Positions 8,401 to 17,143 of a stretch of DNA of 54,842 bases are shown here, one piece after another. The stretch is from NCBI GenBank assembly GCA_013215145.1, contig JABSRP010000047.1:1-54842 (forward strand). The letters are read 5' to 3'. The first letter of the stretch is position 1, and the number at the start of each line of letters is the position of its first letter. This DNA is from Pseudobacteriovorax sp. (GTDB lineage: Bacteria > Bdellovibrionota_B > Oligoflexia > Oligoflexales > Oligoflexaceae). The notes under the pieces were generated by a model. That model saw only the letters and a program-made list of their open reading frames with translations, made no database searches and had not been told where the DNA came from. The position numbers and the translations under genes were made by a program.

Positions 8401-10509
8401 ATGAAATTAGAAAAGCTTAGAAATATTGGTATTTCTGCCCACATCGATTCTGGGAAAACGACATTAACAGAAAGAATTCTTTACTACGCTGGACGGATTC
8501 ACAAAATCGAAGAAGTTCGCGGTGGTGGCGATGGTGCAACCATGGACCACATGGAATTGGAAAAAGAGCGTGGTATCACAATTACTTCAGCTTCGACGTC
8601 AGTTGAATGGGATAATCACCCAATCAATATCATTGACACTCCAGGTCACGTTGACTTTACCGTAGAGGTCGAGCGCTCGTTACGAGTTCTTGATGGTGCC
8701 GTTTTGGTACTTTGTGGAGTTGCCGGTGTTCAATCTCAATCGATTACGGTTGATCGTCAGATGAAGCGTTACAAGGTCCCATGCCTTGCATTCATTAACA
8801 AACTAGATCGTGCCGGATCAAACCCTCACAAGGTTATCGATCTTCTCTGCGAAAAGCTAAACCACAACGCAGTGGCTATGCAGATCCCCATCGGTTTGGA
8901 AAACGATCACAATGGTGTCGTCGACCTCATTACGGGAAAGGCTGTCTACTTTGATGGCGATCGCGGCGAAACAGTACGCTACGAAGACTGCCCCGAAGAG
9001 CTTAAAGACGACTACGAAACATACCGTGCGATCATGCTCGACAAGATCTCAATGTTTAACGACGACATGATGGAACTCATGCTCGAAGAAAAAGAAGTTC
9101 CTGAAGAGATGTTACATGAGACGATCAAGAAGGCCGTTCAATCCCGTGAACTGACCCCCGTTTACATGGGTTCAGCTTTCAAAAACCGCGGCGTTCAAAA
9201 ACTTCTAGATGCTGTGACTCGTTACCTTCCATCACCGTTGGAAAGACAATACTTCGGTAACGATAACGACAAAGGTGAAAAGGTCGAAGTATTCCCAGAT
9301 TCTGCAAAGCCACCCATTGCGATGGCTTTTAAGATTACTGATGAGACCTTCGGTCAGCTAACTTATACTCGTATCTATCAAGGTACGATCAAAAAGGGTG
9401 AGTCTTACTTCAACCCACGTCTTGGCAAAAAGCAAAGGGTGGGACGAATTGTACGGATGCACTCTAACGATCGTGAAGATCTAACATCCGCAGGGGCTGG
9501 TGACATCGTTGCTCTCGTCGGAGTTGACTGTGCATCCGGTGATACCTTCTGTGATGAAGATCTTAACGTCACAATGGAAAGCATGTTCGTACCTGAACCA
9601 GTTATCGAACTTGCGATTAAGCCGGCCAAACAAGAAGATCTCGTAAAAATGTCTAAGGCTCTTAACCGCTTTATGAAAGAAGATCCGACCTTCCGCGTTT
9701 TTGTTGACCAAGAGTCAAATGAGACAAGAATTGCCGGTATGGGAGAGCTTCACTTAGAGATTTACGTTGAGCGTATCCAAAGGGAATACAAAGCTAACGT
9801 GATCATTGGTCAGCCGAAAGTGAACTATCGCGAAGCACCGACAATGCCTGCAAACTTCGACTACAAACACAAGAAGCAAACAGGTGGCTCTGGTCAGTAC
9901 GCACATATCATTGGTGAGCTAAAGCCACTACACGCCGATGTTTCTGATTCTACAGGTGATGATGATGAAACCTTCGAATTCGTTAACACCACCGTTGGTG
10001 GTTCGGTACCGAAGGAATACATCCCAGGTGTTGAAAAAGGTCTAAAAGAGTCTATCGAGAAAGGTCCGCTAGCTGGTTGCCAGGTTATCAACACTAGAGT
10101 CGAACTCAAAGACGGAACATTTCACCCAGTGGATTCCTCTGAGATGGCCTTTAAAATCGCCTCTCGAGCTGCCTTTAAGCAAGCTTTCTTGGAAGCCAAG
10201 CCTGTGATCCTTGAGCCGATTATGAAGGTTGAGGTCGAAACTCCAACAGAATTCCAAGGTACAGTCCAGGGTGATCTTTCATCACGAAGAGGTATCCTTA
10301 TGGGATCAGATATGAGAGATGACTACACAGTAATTTTAGCTGAAGTTCCACTTTCCGAGATGTTTGGCTACTCAACTGATTTGAGGTCTTCCACTCAAGG
10401 TAAAGCTGGATTCTCAATGGAATTTGCTAGCTACAAAGCAGTACCTTCCTCCATCCAAGAGCAACTCAAGAAGAAATACCTTGAGGACCAAGCTAAGGGT
10501 AACAAATAG
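8401..10509 (+). CDS. fusA: Elongation factor G, mitochondrial/spirochaete-planctomycete-delta type
   Basis: This is a full-length translational GTPase (702 residues) that drives tRNA-mRNA translocation on the ribosome. All GTP-binding motifs are present: G1 AHIDSGKT (residues 13-20), the switch I RGITI segment, G3 DTPGHVDF, and G4 NKLD. The C-terminal domains contain the KQTGGSGQYAH and PVDSSEMAFKIA segments. The G1 motif reads HIDSGKTTLTER rather than the usual bacterial HIDAGKTTTTER, and GRIHKIEEVRGG follows. Both are marks of the mtEFG1/spdEFG1 lineage. It is not in a str operon, and is followed directly by its own terminator. In organisms with spdEFG1 a second EF-G usually handles ribosome recycling. 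Confidence 0.95.
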   Translation: MKLEKLRNIGISAHIDSGKTTLTERILYYAGRIHKIEEVRGGGDGATMDHMELEKERGITITSASTSVEWDNHPINIIDTPGHVDFTVEVERSLRVLDGAVLVLCGVAGVQSQSITVDRQMKRYKVPCLAFINKLDRAGSNPHKVIDLLCEKLNHNAVAMQIPIGLENDHNGVVDLITGKAVYFDGDRGETVRYEDCPEELKDDYETYRAIMLDKISMFNDDMMELMLEEKEVPEEMLHETIKKAVQSRELTPVYMGSAFKNRGVQKLLDAVTRYLPSPLERQYFGNDNDKGEKVEVFPDSAKPPIAMAFKITDETFGQLTYTRIYQGTIKKGESYFNPRLGKKQRVGRIVRMHSNDREDLTSAGAGDIVALVGVDCASGDTFCDEDLNVTMESMFVPEPVIELAIKPAKQEDLVKMSKALNRFMKEDPTFRVFVDQESNETRIAGMGELHLEIYVERIQREYKANVIIGQPKVNYREAPTMPANFDYKHKKQTGGSGQYAHIIGELKPLHADVSDSTGDDDETFEFVNTTVGGSVPKEYIPGVEKGLKESIEKGPLAGCQVINTRVELKDGTFHPVDSSEMAFKIASRAAFKQAFLEAKPVILEPIMKVEVETPTEFQGTVQGDLSSRRGILMGSDMRDDYTVILAEVPLSEMFGYSTDLRSSTQGKAGFSMEFASYKAVPSSIQEQLKKKYLEDQAKGNK

Positions 10510-10535
10510 TAAAATACGCAGTATTTTCGAGAATT

Positions 10536-10564
10536 AGACCTGCTTTTTAGCGGGTCTTTTTTTT
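10536..10564 (+). terminator. Intrinsic terminator after fusA
   Basis: A nine-bp stem (10536-10544 with 10549-10557, one G-U pair) with a four-T loop is followed by a T run reaching 10564. It ends the fusA transcript. Confidence 0.9.
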
Positions 10565-10669
10565 GCTTTAATGAGGAATCAATGGCTTGCAGGAAACATT
10601 TTCCTAGTAGCTAGCTTACGCAAACCGTCAAAAACCCGATGCCTTTATTGAACGTAACAGGAGGTTATC

Positions 10670-10831
10670 ATGGCAAGGAATGCCTGTTCAAAAGGGAATG
10701 AGAACTCAATAAAGCCGAAGCTACGAATTGTTAAAAACAATCCTAAGAGACCACCATCTAAGATGGTCACAGAACTCAATAAGTTTGCTGATGATTTGGA
10801 TAAAATGATTGAACTTATCAAGCGAAATTAG
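10670..10831 (+). CDS. Small basic protein, 53 residues, unknown
   Basis: An optimal AGGAGG lies six bases before the ATG. The frame encodes MARNACSKGNENSIKPKLRI followed by a Lys/Pro-rich part and a helical end with VTELNKFADDLDKMIELIKRN. The perfect ribosome site and the amphipathic C-terminal helix make this a likely real small gene. It converges on the gene at 10835 with a three-base gap. No family is recognised; the basic N-terminus and helix could bind nucleic acid or a partner protein. Confidence 0.6.
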   Translation: MARNACSKGNENSIKPKLRIVKNNPKRPPSKMVTELNKFADDLDKMIELIKRN

Positions 10832-10834
10832 TTT

Positions 10835-11521
10835 TTAGAGTTCAACTTCTATTCTCGGCTTTACTGGATGAGACCGGTCTGCCATAACTTCAAAAACAGA
10901 CTTTTCTAGCATGGAGATCTCAACATTCATCTCCATAATTCCACTTTCGAGTTGTTGTAGTATGAGCTTCGCAGCACCCTTCCAGTTTTTTTCCTCTCTC
11001 GCAAGTTGGATGCAAGAGGACGCGCTGCTTATTTTATCGTAAATAATCTGAAAGTTAGCGATGGAGACCCTTTGATCCAGTAGCAACATCACATGATCCA
11101 TAAGATCCAAAATCAGGTCAACGTCACTATAGAGCGATTCAAAATCAACGGGATCGGAGTCTTTTGACCATTGCCAACATTCAACAGCGATGGGTTTTAG
11201 GGACCGTTCCATTACTGTTGCTAGATTTCTGAGAGCGTCAAGACTTTGAATTGAGATCTCACCAGGGGAATCTACTTGTATCTCTAGAATACTTGATTTA
11301 TTTAGGCGCATCTCATTGAGTTTAGACTCAATCCATTGAGAAGGCTCTATTTCTTTCTTATCTAGAACGATTTTCGTTATGGTATGTTCAGGCCTGAGCA
11401 TGTGAGACTCTAACCAGCGAACGGTATCAAACATGCTCTTGATGGGAATAGGAACGGGAATCTTTTTGCCATTTAAAAAAATGCTCTTTAACAAAACTTT
11501 ATTCCCTTCCCAGTTAGCCAT
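10835..11521 (-). CDS. Unknown protein, last gene of glycosyltransferase unit
   Basis: I start at ATG 11521, which overlaps the stop of the upstream gene as ATGGCTAA and so suggests translational coupling; a TTG at 11548 would be the alternative. The first 80 residues look like a small beta-rich, ubiquitin-like fold (VLLKSIFLNGKKIPVPIPIKSMFDTVRWL). The remaining 150 are helical (DLILDLMDHVMLLLDQRV, LILQQLESGIMEMNVEISML). It is cytoplasmic, with no signal peptide or membrane segment. Tight linkage to the glycosyltransferase-TPR gene implies a shared process. Function is not recognised. Confidence 0.65.
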   Translation of the reverse strand: MANWEGNKVLLKSIFLNGKKIPVPIPIKSMFDTVRWLESHMLRPEHTITKIVLDKKEIEPSQWIESKLNEMRLNKSSILEIQVDSPGEISIQSLDALRNLATVMERSLKPIAVECWQWSKDSDPVDFESLYSDVDLILDLMDHVMLLLDQRVSIANFQIIYDKISSASSCIQLAREEKNWKGAAKLILQQLESGIMEMNVEISMLEKSVFEVMADRSHPVKPRIEVEL

Positions 11522-13364
11522 TTGAAGATGTTGCCGAAGTTTCTTCAAGGGCCGTCTGAGCCTGCTTTAGCAAGGCAGCAGCCTTTTGGTCCCGCGGATC
11601 AATGTCAGTGATCGATTTCATAAGAGCTATTGTCTCTTCATAGCGTTTCGTTTTGTGATAGATTCCGCCAAGTGAATAAATAAAATTATAGTCATTGGGA
11701 TGGATACTTAAATACTTAAGAAGAGCTGATTCTGCTTTATCAAATTTGCCAACCTCGTGAGAGGCCTTGACCAGCGAAAACAGTGCTGCAGTGTTTTCAG
11801 GCTGAATTTGAAGACTCTTAGATATCCAATTGAGTGATTCATTCCACTCGTTCATCCCTTGAAAGGCGAGCCCCAACCCTAGATTTGCCATTTCATCATC
11901 TGGTGCCAGACTAATGGCTTTTTGAAAGTGAAGGACAGCGATATCACACGAATTTTTCATTAAACAGATGGTACCTAGGCCGATATAAGTCCGAGCTGAA
12001 TAAGGGTCAAGCTCAGCTGCCGTTATGTAAGCAGTTTTTGAGGCTTCGTAGTCACCCATTTTGACAAAGCAATCACCGATCATTCTATACAGATTGGATC
12101 GATGATGTACCGGCATGTTTCCAGACTTAAAGATAGCTTCAATCAGATCAATAGCAGCAACATACTGCTTGGCTTTAATCTTAGCCTCTACTTCGAGAAC
12201 TTGATGATCCAAGCCATGTTCGTTAAGCTTAATATCCGAATCTCGGTAGCCGTTTATAAAGACTTCAAAGTCCGCCTTGGCACCTTCGACATCAAACAAT
12301 CGGTCTACAGTTGCCAAGTTTTTGCGACGAATATCAGCTACCAAACTACTGGCAGAATCCAGCTTAAAGATCGCATTAGCTAGACTGACTGGCGATCCGA
12401 GACAGAAATCTAATCGATGCTTACCCGTCAACTGTTCTACCAATGGTGATCGACTGGCAATAACAGGCAAACCATGAGTCATGGCATTTAACAGACGAAA
12501 GGGGTCTCCATCGATCCGGTCGCGTCCAGGCATAGTCGAGAGAAATTGGGCGTCACTAGCCGCAATAATAGCTTTTACGGCATCTCGGGTGGGAGCGTAG
12601 TAAGAAATATAAAAGTCGGCGTCGAAATTCAACGAAGCCTCTTTCAAATCATTAGCAAACGATCCGATCCCGCATATCAAAAGTTTGATCTTGTCTTTGT
12701 ACTTCGGTTTTTTCTTAATTACGAGCTTGGTGGCGGCTATCAAATCTTGGAGACCTTCCTCCCACTCGATCTGCCCTAAACAACAAATGACCAAATCTCC
12801 TTCGGCTAGTCCTAAGGTTTCTCTAGCCTGCCCTCTCAGTTTGGCATTCTTTTCAAACCGTCGTTTCACGTGGGGACGCACTACTGAAATATTTTCTTTA
12901 GACACTCCCTCTAGCTCGAGAGTTGCCTTTGCCGAGCTAGTCTGAACCAGAAAACCATCAGCTCCTGAGCTAACTTCAGTGCGGATCGTACGCATCTGGT
13001 CGACATCGTTAGCAGGAAACGGCACAAGGTTGTCGACCCAAATAAACATGCGGAACTGATAGCGCCACTTAGCTTTGAGGACTTGGTAGGCATACAAGCC
13101 AATCCGCTCTTTTACGATAACAAGGTCGTAGTCCTTCAGAACGTTTTCTAACCCAGGCAAAAATGTAGGATTTTCATCGTGATCTTTCAGTACAATGCAA
13201 GTCAGGTCTTGGAAGTAACTGTTCTGGGTTATGTACGAGGCAATAGATTCGGAGGTTATGATGTGAAATGAGGACATTTCAGCGATCACTAGGAACTGGT
13301 CGATCTCTTCAACACTTGGCAAGCAGCCCACAACGAGTCCAATTTTGGGTTTCGTCACATCCAT
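11514..13364 (-). CDS. GT-B glycosyltransferase fused to TPR repeats
   Basis: The 616-residue protein starts with AGGAGA nine bases upstream. Residues 1-370 resemble a GT4-type (GT-B fold) glycosyltransferase: the nucleotide-sugar half contains VICCLGQIEWEEGLQDLIAA, LLICGIGSF and DGDPFRLLNAMTHGLPVIAS, matching the conserved EGL and late E-x7-E region, here with D/F variation. Residues 385-605 hold at least five TPR units (for example CFVKMGDYEASKTAYITAAE). Fusions of this kind typically modify protein targets captured by the TPR part. No acceptor can be named. It overlaps the next gene by eight bases and follows the 13389 gene by 24 bp. Confidence 0.8.
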   Translation of the reverse strand: MDVTKPKIGLVVGCLPSVEEIDQFLVIAEMSSFHIITSESIASYITQNSYFQDLTCIVLKDHDENPTFLPGLENVLKDYDLVIVKERIGLYAYQVLKAKWRYQFRMFIWVDNLVPFPANDVDQMRTIRTEVSSGADGFLVQTSSAKATLELEGVSKENISVVRPHVKRRFEKNAKLRGQARETLGLAEGDLVICCLGQIEWEEGLQDLIAATKLVIKKKPKYKDKIKLLICGIGSFANDLKEASLNFDADFYISYYAPTRDAVKAIIAASDAQFLSTMPGRDRIDGDPFRLLNAMTHGLPVIASRSPLVEQLTGKHRLDFCLGSPVSLANAIFKLDSASSLVADIRRKNLATVDRLFDVEGAKADFEVFINGYRDSDIKLNEHGLDHQVLEVEAKIKAKQYVAAIDLIEAIFKSGNMPVHHRSNLYRMIGDCFVKMGDYEASKTAYITAAELDPYSARTYIGLGTICLMKNSCDIAVLHFQKAISLAPDDEMANLGLGLAFQGMNEWNESLNWISKSLQIQPENTAALFSLVKASHEVGKFDKAESALLKYLSIHPNDYNFIYSLGGIYHKTKRYEETIALMKSITDIDPRDQKAAALLKQAQTALEETSATSSNG

Positions 13365-13388
13365 TTAGTTTCTCCTAAATTCAACTCA

Positions 13389-13763
13389 TCAAACACCATG
13401 TAAGAAGCCATTAGGTATCTGAGTTTTTGTCTTAAATTTTGACAGCTTCGACCTAACTCCCCTCGATACAACAAGATCTCTATGCAGGCTTTGGTGTTCT
13501 GCTTCCAGATATTCGGATAGCTCCTGATTTACCCCAGATATTTTTACCCACAAGGCCTGGAATTCAGGTCTGGCAGCGTACTCCTGGTCGTACTGGAGAC
13601 TTACAAAATCCCAATACCTAAAGTTATTGAAGGCTGCTTTTCTACCGTTAAGAAGCTCAATGAGTTTTTCTTCATCACCGGCCCGAGCGGCAGCAATTCC
13701 GTCTATCCCACGTTGTAGATAGACCTCAAGCGTAATTCGCGCTCTGTCGAGATAAATTGCCAT
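13389..13763 (-). CDS. Small helical protein, possibly flagellar-chaperone-like
   Basis: This 124-residue protein is almost entirely helical, with no signal peptide. The stretch EEKLIELLNGRKAAFNNFRYWDF resembles the LxxRxxxL helix of FliT/FlgN-type export chaperones, but the match is weak and could be chance. It is the first gene of the leftward unit with the glycosyltransferase-TPR gene. If the chaperone idea holds, the unit would be a flagellin modification module; nothing else here is flagellar, so I treat this as speculation. Confidence 0.55.
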   Translation of the reverse strand: MAIYLDRARITLEVYLQRGIDGIAAARAGDEEKLIELLNGRKAAFNNFRYWDFVSLQYDQEYAARPEFQALWVKISGVNQELSEYLEAEHQSLHRDLVVSRGVRSKLSKFKTKTQIPNGFLHGV

Positions 13764-13775
13764 GCGACTTCAAAT

Positions 13776-13810
13776 AAAAAAAACCTTCTCTTCATTTTAA
13801 GAGAAGGTTT
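13776..13810 (-). terminator. Intrinsic terminator of the type II secretion operon
   Basis: A 12-bp stem (13781-13792 with 13799-13810, loop of six) is flanked on the low side by an A run (13776-13783), which is a U tract on the minus strand. It lies 25 bases after the gspN stop and ends the leftward secretion operon. Confidence 0.9.
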
Positions 13811-13834
13811 AGCGTGATGTCAAACTGATGGAGT

Positions 13835-14758
13835 CTATTGGCTTTGGAAATTTGGACGCCCGAAACTACCGCTGAGCTTGTATTTGGCATTACCGTCGGA
13901 CCCTCCCATCATACCTAGAATAAAATCGAAATTCTCTTTTAGGCTACCTAATAATTTCAGATCCATTCCTATGTTTAACAAAGACTTAGGTATGGGGTTT
14001 TTGAGTTGCGCACTTCCATTTACGTCCACGACTAACTCTTGACTGTGAAAACCGGAGTCTTTGTCGATCCCTAACTTACCACCTTTCAAATCAGCCTTCA
14101 CAACAGCTTTTTTAAAGACTTGCTTAGCGAGATCGAGGTTTGGATCGTTGAGGTCTAGACTGGCATTCATAAGCTTTAGATCTATTATTCCAGAAGACTG
14201 TAGTGGGTCATCCACATCTAAATCAGCTTCAATGGCTCCGTTCAATTTACCGGCAATTTTCATTTTGGTAAGCGTCCCTTTGATTAAATCGTTGGCTTCT
14301 TTGGCGTAAGTCTTCAAACCAAAATTTGCAAATTGCCCAATTTCAAAAGATTCAGAGGTCAAATCGATGCTTTGCGGAATCATGTTATTGTCGATGACCA
14401 TGTTCAACAGGCTCCAAGAGCTGGAAGCAACTAAAACTCCCCCCTTGGGATCTTCCAATTCTACTTCTACTCCAAGCCTACCAATCAACAGGGAAAAAAC
14501 ACTGACAGACACTTCAAAGCTCTTGAGCTCTACTTTTAGATCACCGCTGCCTGTAACAGTGATTTTTTCGCCCTCAAATCCTAGAGGCAGATCCGGACCA
14601 AAAGACTCGATACGAATATTCAGACCAGTATTTTTCCCGACTTCAGCCACTACAGCTTCTTTAAGGATGCTGTACGGAAAAGTGAGATAAAGAAAAAACA
14701 GAAAGCTTCCAAAAAATATTAGTATATAAACAAGTTTGCTTGCTTTACGCTCTTCCAC
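13835..14758 (-). CDS. gspN: Type II secretion system protein GspN
   Basis: The start is a GTG that shares its G with the gspM stop codon (TAGTG). One N-terminal membrane anchor (about residues 9-29) precedes a periplasmic beta-rich domain with alternating strands (GLNIRIESFGPDLPLGFEGEKITVTG, LQSSGIIDLKLMNASLDLNDPN) and a C-terminal GNAKYKLSGSFGRPNF. This matches the divergent GspN described in Leptospira and deltaproteobacteria, related to AsmA-like folds. Its role in secretion is not well defined. It is the last gene of the operon, directly before the terminator. Confidence 0.85.
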   Translation of the reverse strand: MEERKASKLVYILIFFGSFLFFLYLTFPYSILKEAVVAEVGKNTGLNIRIESFGPDLPLGFEGEKITVTGSGDLKVELKSFEVSVSVFSLLIGRLGVEVELEDPKGGVLVASSSWSLLNMVIDNNMIPQSIDLTSESFEIGQFANFGLKTYAKEANDLIKGTLTKMKIAGKLNGAIEADLDVDDPLQSSGIIDLKLMNASLDLNDPNLDLAKQVFKKAVVKADLKGGKLGIDKDSGFHSQELVVDVNGSAQLKNPIPKSLLNIGMDLKLLGSLKENFDFILGMMGGSDGNAKYKLSGSFGRPNFQSQ

Positions 14759-15420
14759 TAACCAGATCTCCCCACTTTATATCCAAGAACTTTAGCATTG
14801 GTCTCAAAAAAGAGCCGGTCACCATATCTGGTCCTAATTTGAAGACTATGAATATTTAGATTTTTTCCCGATTTTTCTAATTCTCCGAGAAATTTAAGCA
14901 GTCTTGGTATCGATACCTTAGGTAGTCGGAACTCTACGGAGATGTTTTTGAAATCCTGCGACAATGGGCTATCTGAAGGAATATCTGCGTCGGTGGATCT
15001 TAAATCCGTGAGCGAAACCCCTACTTGGTTTGACTTAGCCTCGAAAAAAGGTTTGGGCCGAAATCCGGTAGATGCCCGACTTATGATGTTTTTTAATTCG
15101 CGATACCGTTTTTTCTCATATTCAAAAACTTGCGCTTGGCTTCGTAGCCTTTGCAGGGCGGCGAAACTATCGTCGAGATCTTTTTCCAGCGCACTTACCC
15201 GAGAAAAGTAAAATCCGAAAGCGCCGAAAACTAAAATTAGCAAACCAGCGACTCCACCAAGAAGCAGTCCAGTTTGTTGATTAGGTGACAGTTTATAAAA
15301 ACTATCCATCACAAAGTCGAGGCGCTCGTTATTGGGACCAAATATGTACTTCTTCAAGAAGTCGGTACCCCTCGAAACTAAAGATCCCACTTTTTCACTT
15401 AAATTACCCAAAGAACTCAT
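14758..15420 (-). CDS. gspM: Type II secretion inner-membrane protein GspM
   Basis: The bitopic protein (220 residues) has a cytoplasmic N-terminus of about 50 residues, one transmembrane segment (GLLLGGVAGLLILVFGAFGFYF), a coiled-coil (VSALEKDLDDSFAALQRLRSQ) and a periplasmic ferredoxin-like domain. This is the plan of GspM/PilO, which pairs with GspL in the inner-membrane platform. Its ATG directly follows the gspL stop, and it overlaps gspN by one base, so all three are translationally coupled. The cytoplasmic tail is longer than in enterobacterial GspM. Confidence 0.85.
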   Translation of the reverse strand: MSSLGNLSEKVGSLVSRGTDFLKKYIFGPNNERLDFVMDSFYKLSPNQQTGLLLGGVAGLLILVFGAFGFYFSRVSALEKDLDDSFAALQRLRSQAQVFEYEKKRYRELKNIISRASTGFRPKPFFEAKSNQVGVSLTDLRSTDADIPSDSPLSQDFKNISVEFRLPKVSIPRLLKFLGELEKSGKNLNIHSLQIRTRYGDRLFFETNAKVLGYKVGRSG

Positions 15421-17073
15421 TTACATTGCCTCGTAATTTGCATGAACGGTAAATTCAATTATTTTTCCATCAGATCCCGGTTTCGTTCCAGATTGTTTTT
15501 CTTCAACGTTCTTGAGCAAAGCCACTTTACCTAAGCTTTCTAAAATTGCGGACTGGGAAGAAAAATTATCCGTCTCAGCCTTAAGAATTAGTTTTCCTTG
15601 CCCCGGGAAGGTTGTCTTAAAATCAAATAGTGTTACATCAATTTTTACTTCTTTAGGAATTTTCGCTGAGATATCTCTCAGTAGCTTCAGAGCGCCACTA
15701 TCCCTATTGATTAGCTTAAACTCTTCAATAGCAGCTTGCTTAAGATTGATGCCTTCTAAGAGATTGGCTTCCACATCTTTCTTGACTTTCTCAAAGGTCA
15801 CATTCTTTCGATTTACCAGTCGTTTTTGATCAGGAAAGAGTTGTGTAAACTCCTTTTTGTACTGCTCAGAGACTTTGTCCATCTGTGTCTTATAAAAATA
15901 GTATTTGGTTACATAGGTCACAAATAAGATCGCGATCAAGACGGCAAACACCTTGACGGCGATGTTAGCGCCTCTAAGCATTGACTCATAGTTTTGGACA
16001 TAAGCGAACTCACCACGCCGCAAGTTAATTTGAGAATGCTTCTTAACGTTGGTTACTGCTCGCAGGCCAATAGAGAGGCTCTGCACCAATGTTGCTTGAC
16101 TATCCTCCAGATCTGGATTGACGATGAGATCTGTAGAGCCGAGAGAAAAGCGTTCGACGTTGACTTCCAACTGCTCAGTTAAAAACTGATCAAAATTACG
16201 TAGTTTAGAGGTTCCGCCCGAAATAATAATTTTTGAAAGGGGCTGTTTATCCCAAGTTTTGTATGCATAAAACGTTCGGCCTAGCTCTTTGACAATAGCA
16301 TTGGCTGCTAAAGTCGTCCTCTCGGCAACTGTTCGATCGTATGAGTCCAAATCATCACCCATATCGCCAGAATAGAGGACCCGAGAGACTCGATGCTTAA
16401 CCCGCTGGGCTTCGTGAAAGTTTGTCTCCAAATCCCTGGCTAGGAAGTCCGTGATATATCGACCTCCTAAGTTGATCGATCGGAACATCTTGAGCATTCC
16501 GCCTTGGATGATACAAACGGAGGTTTTCTCATTACCGACGTCTACTAAAGAATAACAGTCGCTCTCGTCGACGCTGATGTTCGAGCTCAGGTTATAGAGG
16601 GCAAGACTATCAACATCAACTAACTTAGGATCGATATTGATACGACTAAGGAGATCGAGAAAGTTCTTTAAGAAAGCCTTCCTAGTCATAACGGCAAGGG
16701 CTAGAGTTTTTCCTGAGTTGTGGCCCAGGATCTGATGATCCAAGATCATATCGTCCATATTGAAGGGAACATGATCTTCGACCTCAACCCCAATCGTGGC
16801 TTCAATCTTTCTCGGGTCTGCAAATGGAAAGGGGAGAACGCGAGATGATATAAACTGCCCGGGCATGGCGGTGATGATACGGTCAGCCTGCAGATTATGC
16901 TCTTGGAAAAGTTGCTCCATACACACTGGAACAATCGCATCCAACGGAACCCCTTCCAAATTAGGTATGACGGTCTCGTAGAAGTTGGTTACTTCGTACG
17001 ACTTAAATGTATTCACTATCTCTACGGCTTTGATAGAGTAACTACCGATGTCTAAACCAATGACTTTTTGCAT
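15421..17073 (-). CDS. gspL: Type II secretion platform protein GspL (PilM-like plus PilN-like)
   Basis: Residues 1-340 form an actin-like ATPase-fold domain opening MQKVIGLDIGSYSIKAVEI, with a later YSLVDVGNEKTSVCII and ISGGTSKLRNFDQFL, as in PilM and cytoplasmic GspL. One membrane segment (VKVFAVLIAILFVTYVTKYYFY) and a periplasmic ferredoxin-like domain (about 420-550, PilN-like) follow. GspL binds the GspE ATPase and links it to GspM and the pseudopilus. The strong PilM-like actin motifs are better preserved than in classic enterobacterial GspL. A 70-bp gap separates it from gspK, the widest within the operon apart from the gspH-gspG gap. Confidence 0.9.
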   Translation of the reverse strand: MQKVIGLDIGSYSIKAVEIVNTFKSYEVTNFYETVIPNLEGVPLDAIVPVCMEQLFQEHNLQADRIITAMPGQFISSRVLPFPFADPRKIEATIGVEVEDHVPFNMDDMILDHQILGHNSGKTLALAVMTRKAFLKNFLDLLSRINIDPKLVDVDSLALYNLSSNISVDESDCYSLVDVGNEKTSVCIIQGGMLKMFRSINLGGRYITDFLARDLETNFHEAQRVKHRVSRVLYSGDMGDDLDSYDRTVAERTTLAANAIVKELGRTFYAYKTWDKQPLSKIIISGGTSKLRNFDQFLTEQLEVNVERFSLGSTDLIVNPDLEDSQATLVQSLSIGLRAVTNVKKHSQINLRRGEFAYVQNYESMLRGANIAVKVFAVLIAILFVTYVTKYYFYKTQMDKVSEQYKKEFTQLFPDQKRLVNRKNVTFEKVKKDVEANLLEGINLKQAAIEEFKLINRDSGALKLLRDISAKIPKEVKIDVTLFDFKTTFPGQGKLILKAETDNFSSQSAILESLGKVALLKNVEEKQSGTKPGSDGKIIEFTVHANYEAM

Positions 17074-17143
17074 TTAAAAACCTATTTCTTCCAAAATCAC
17101 CAATAATTGGTATAGAGTCGCTTTCTTAGCACACAACCACATT

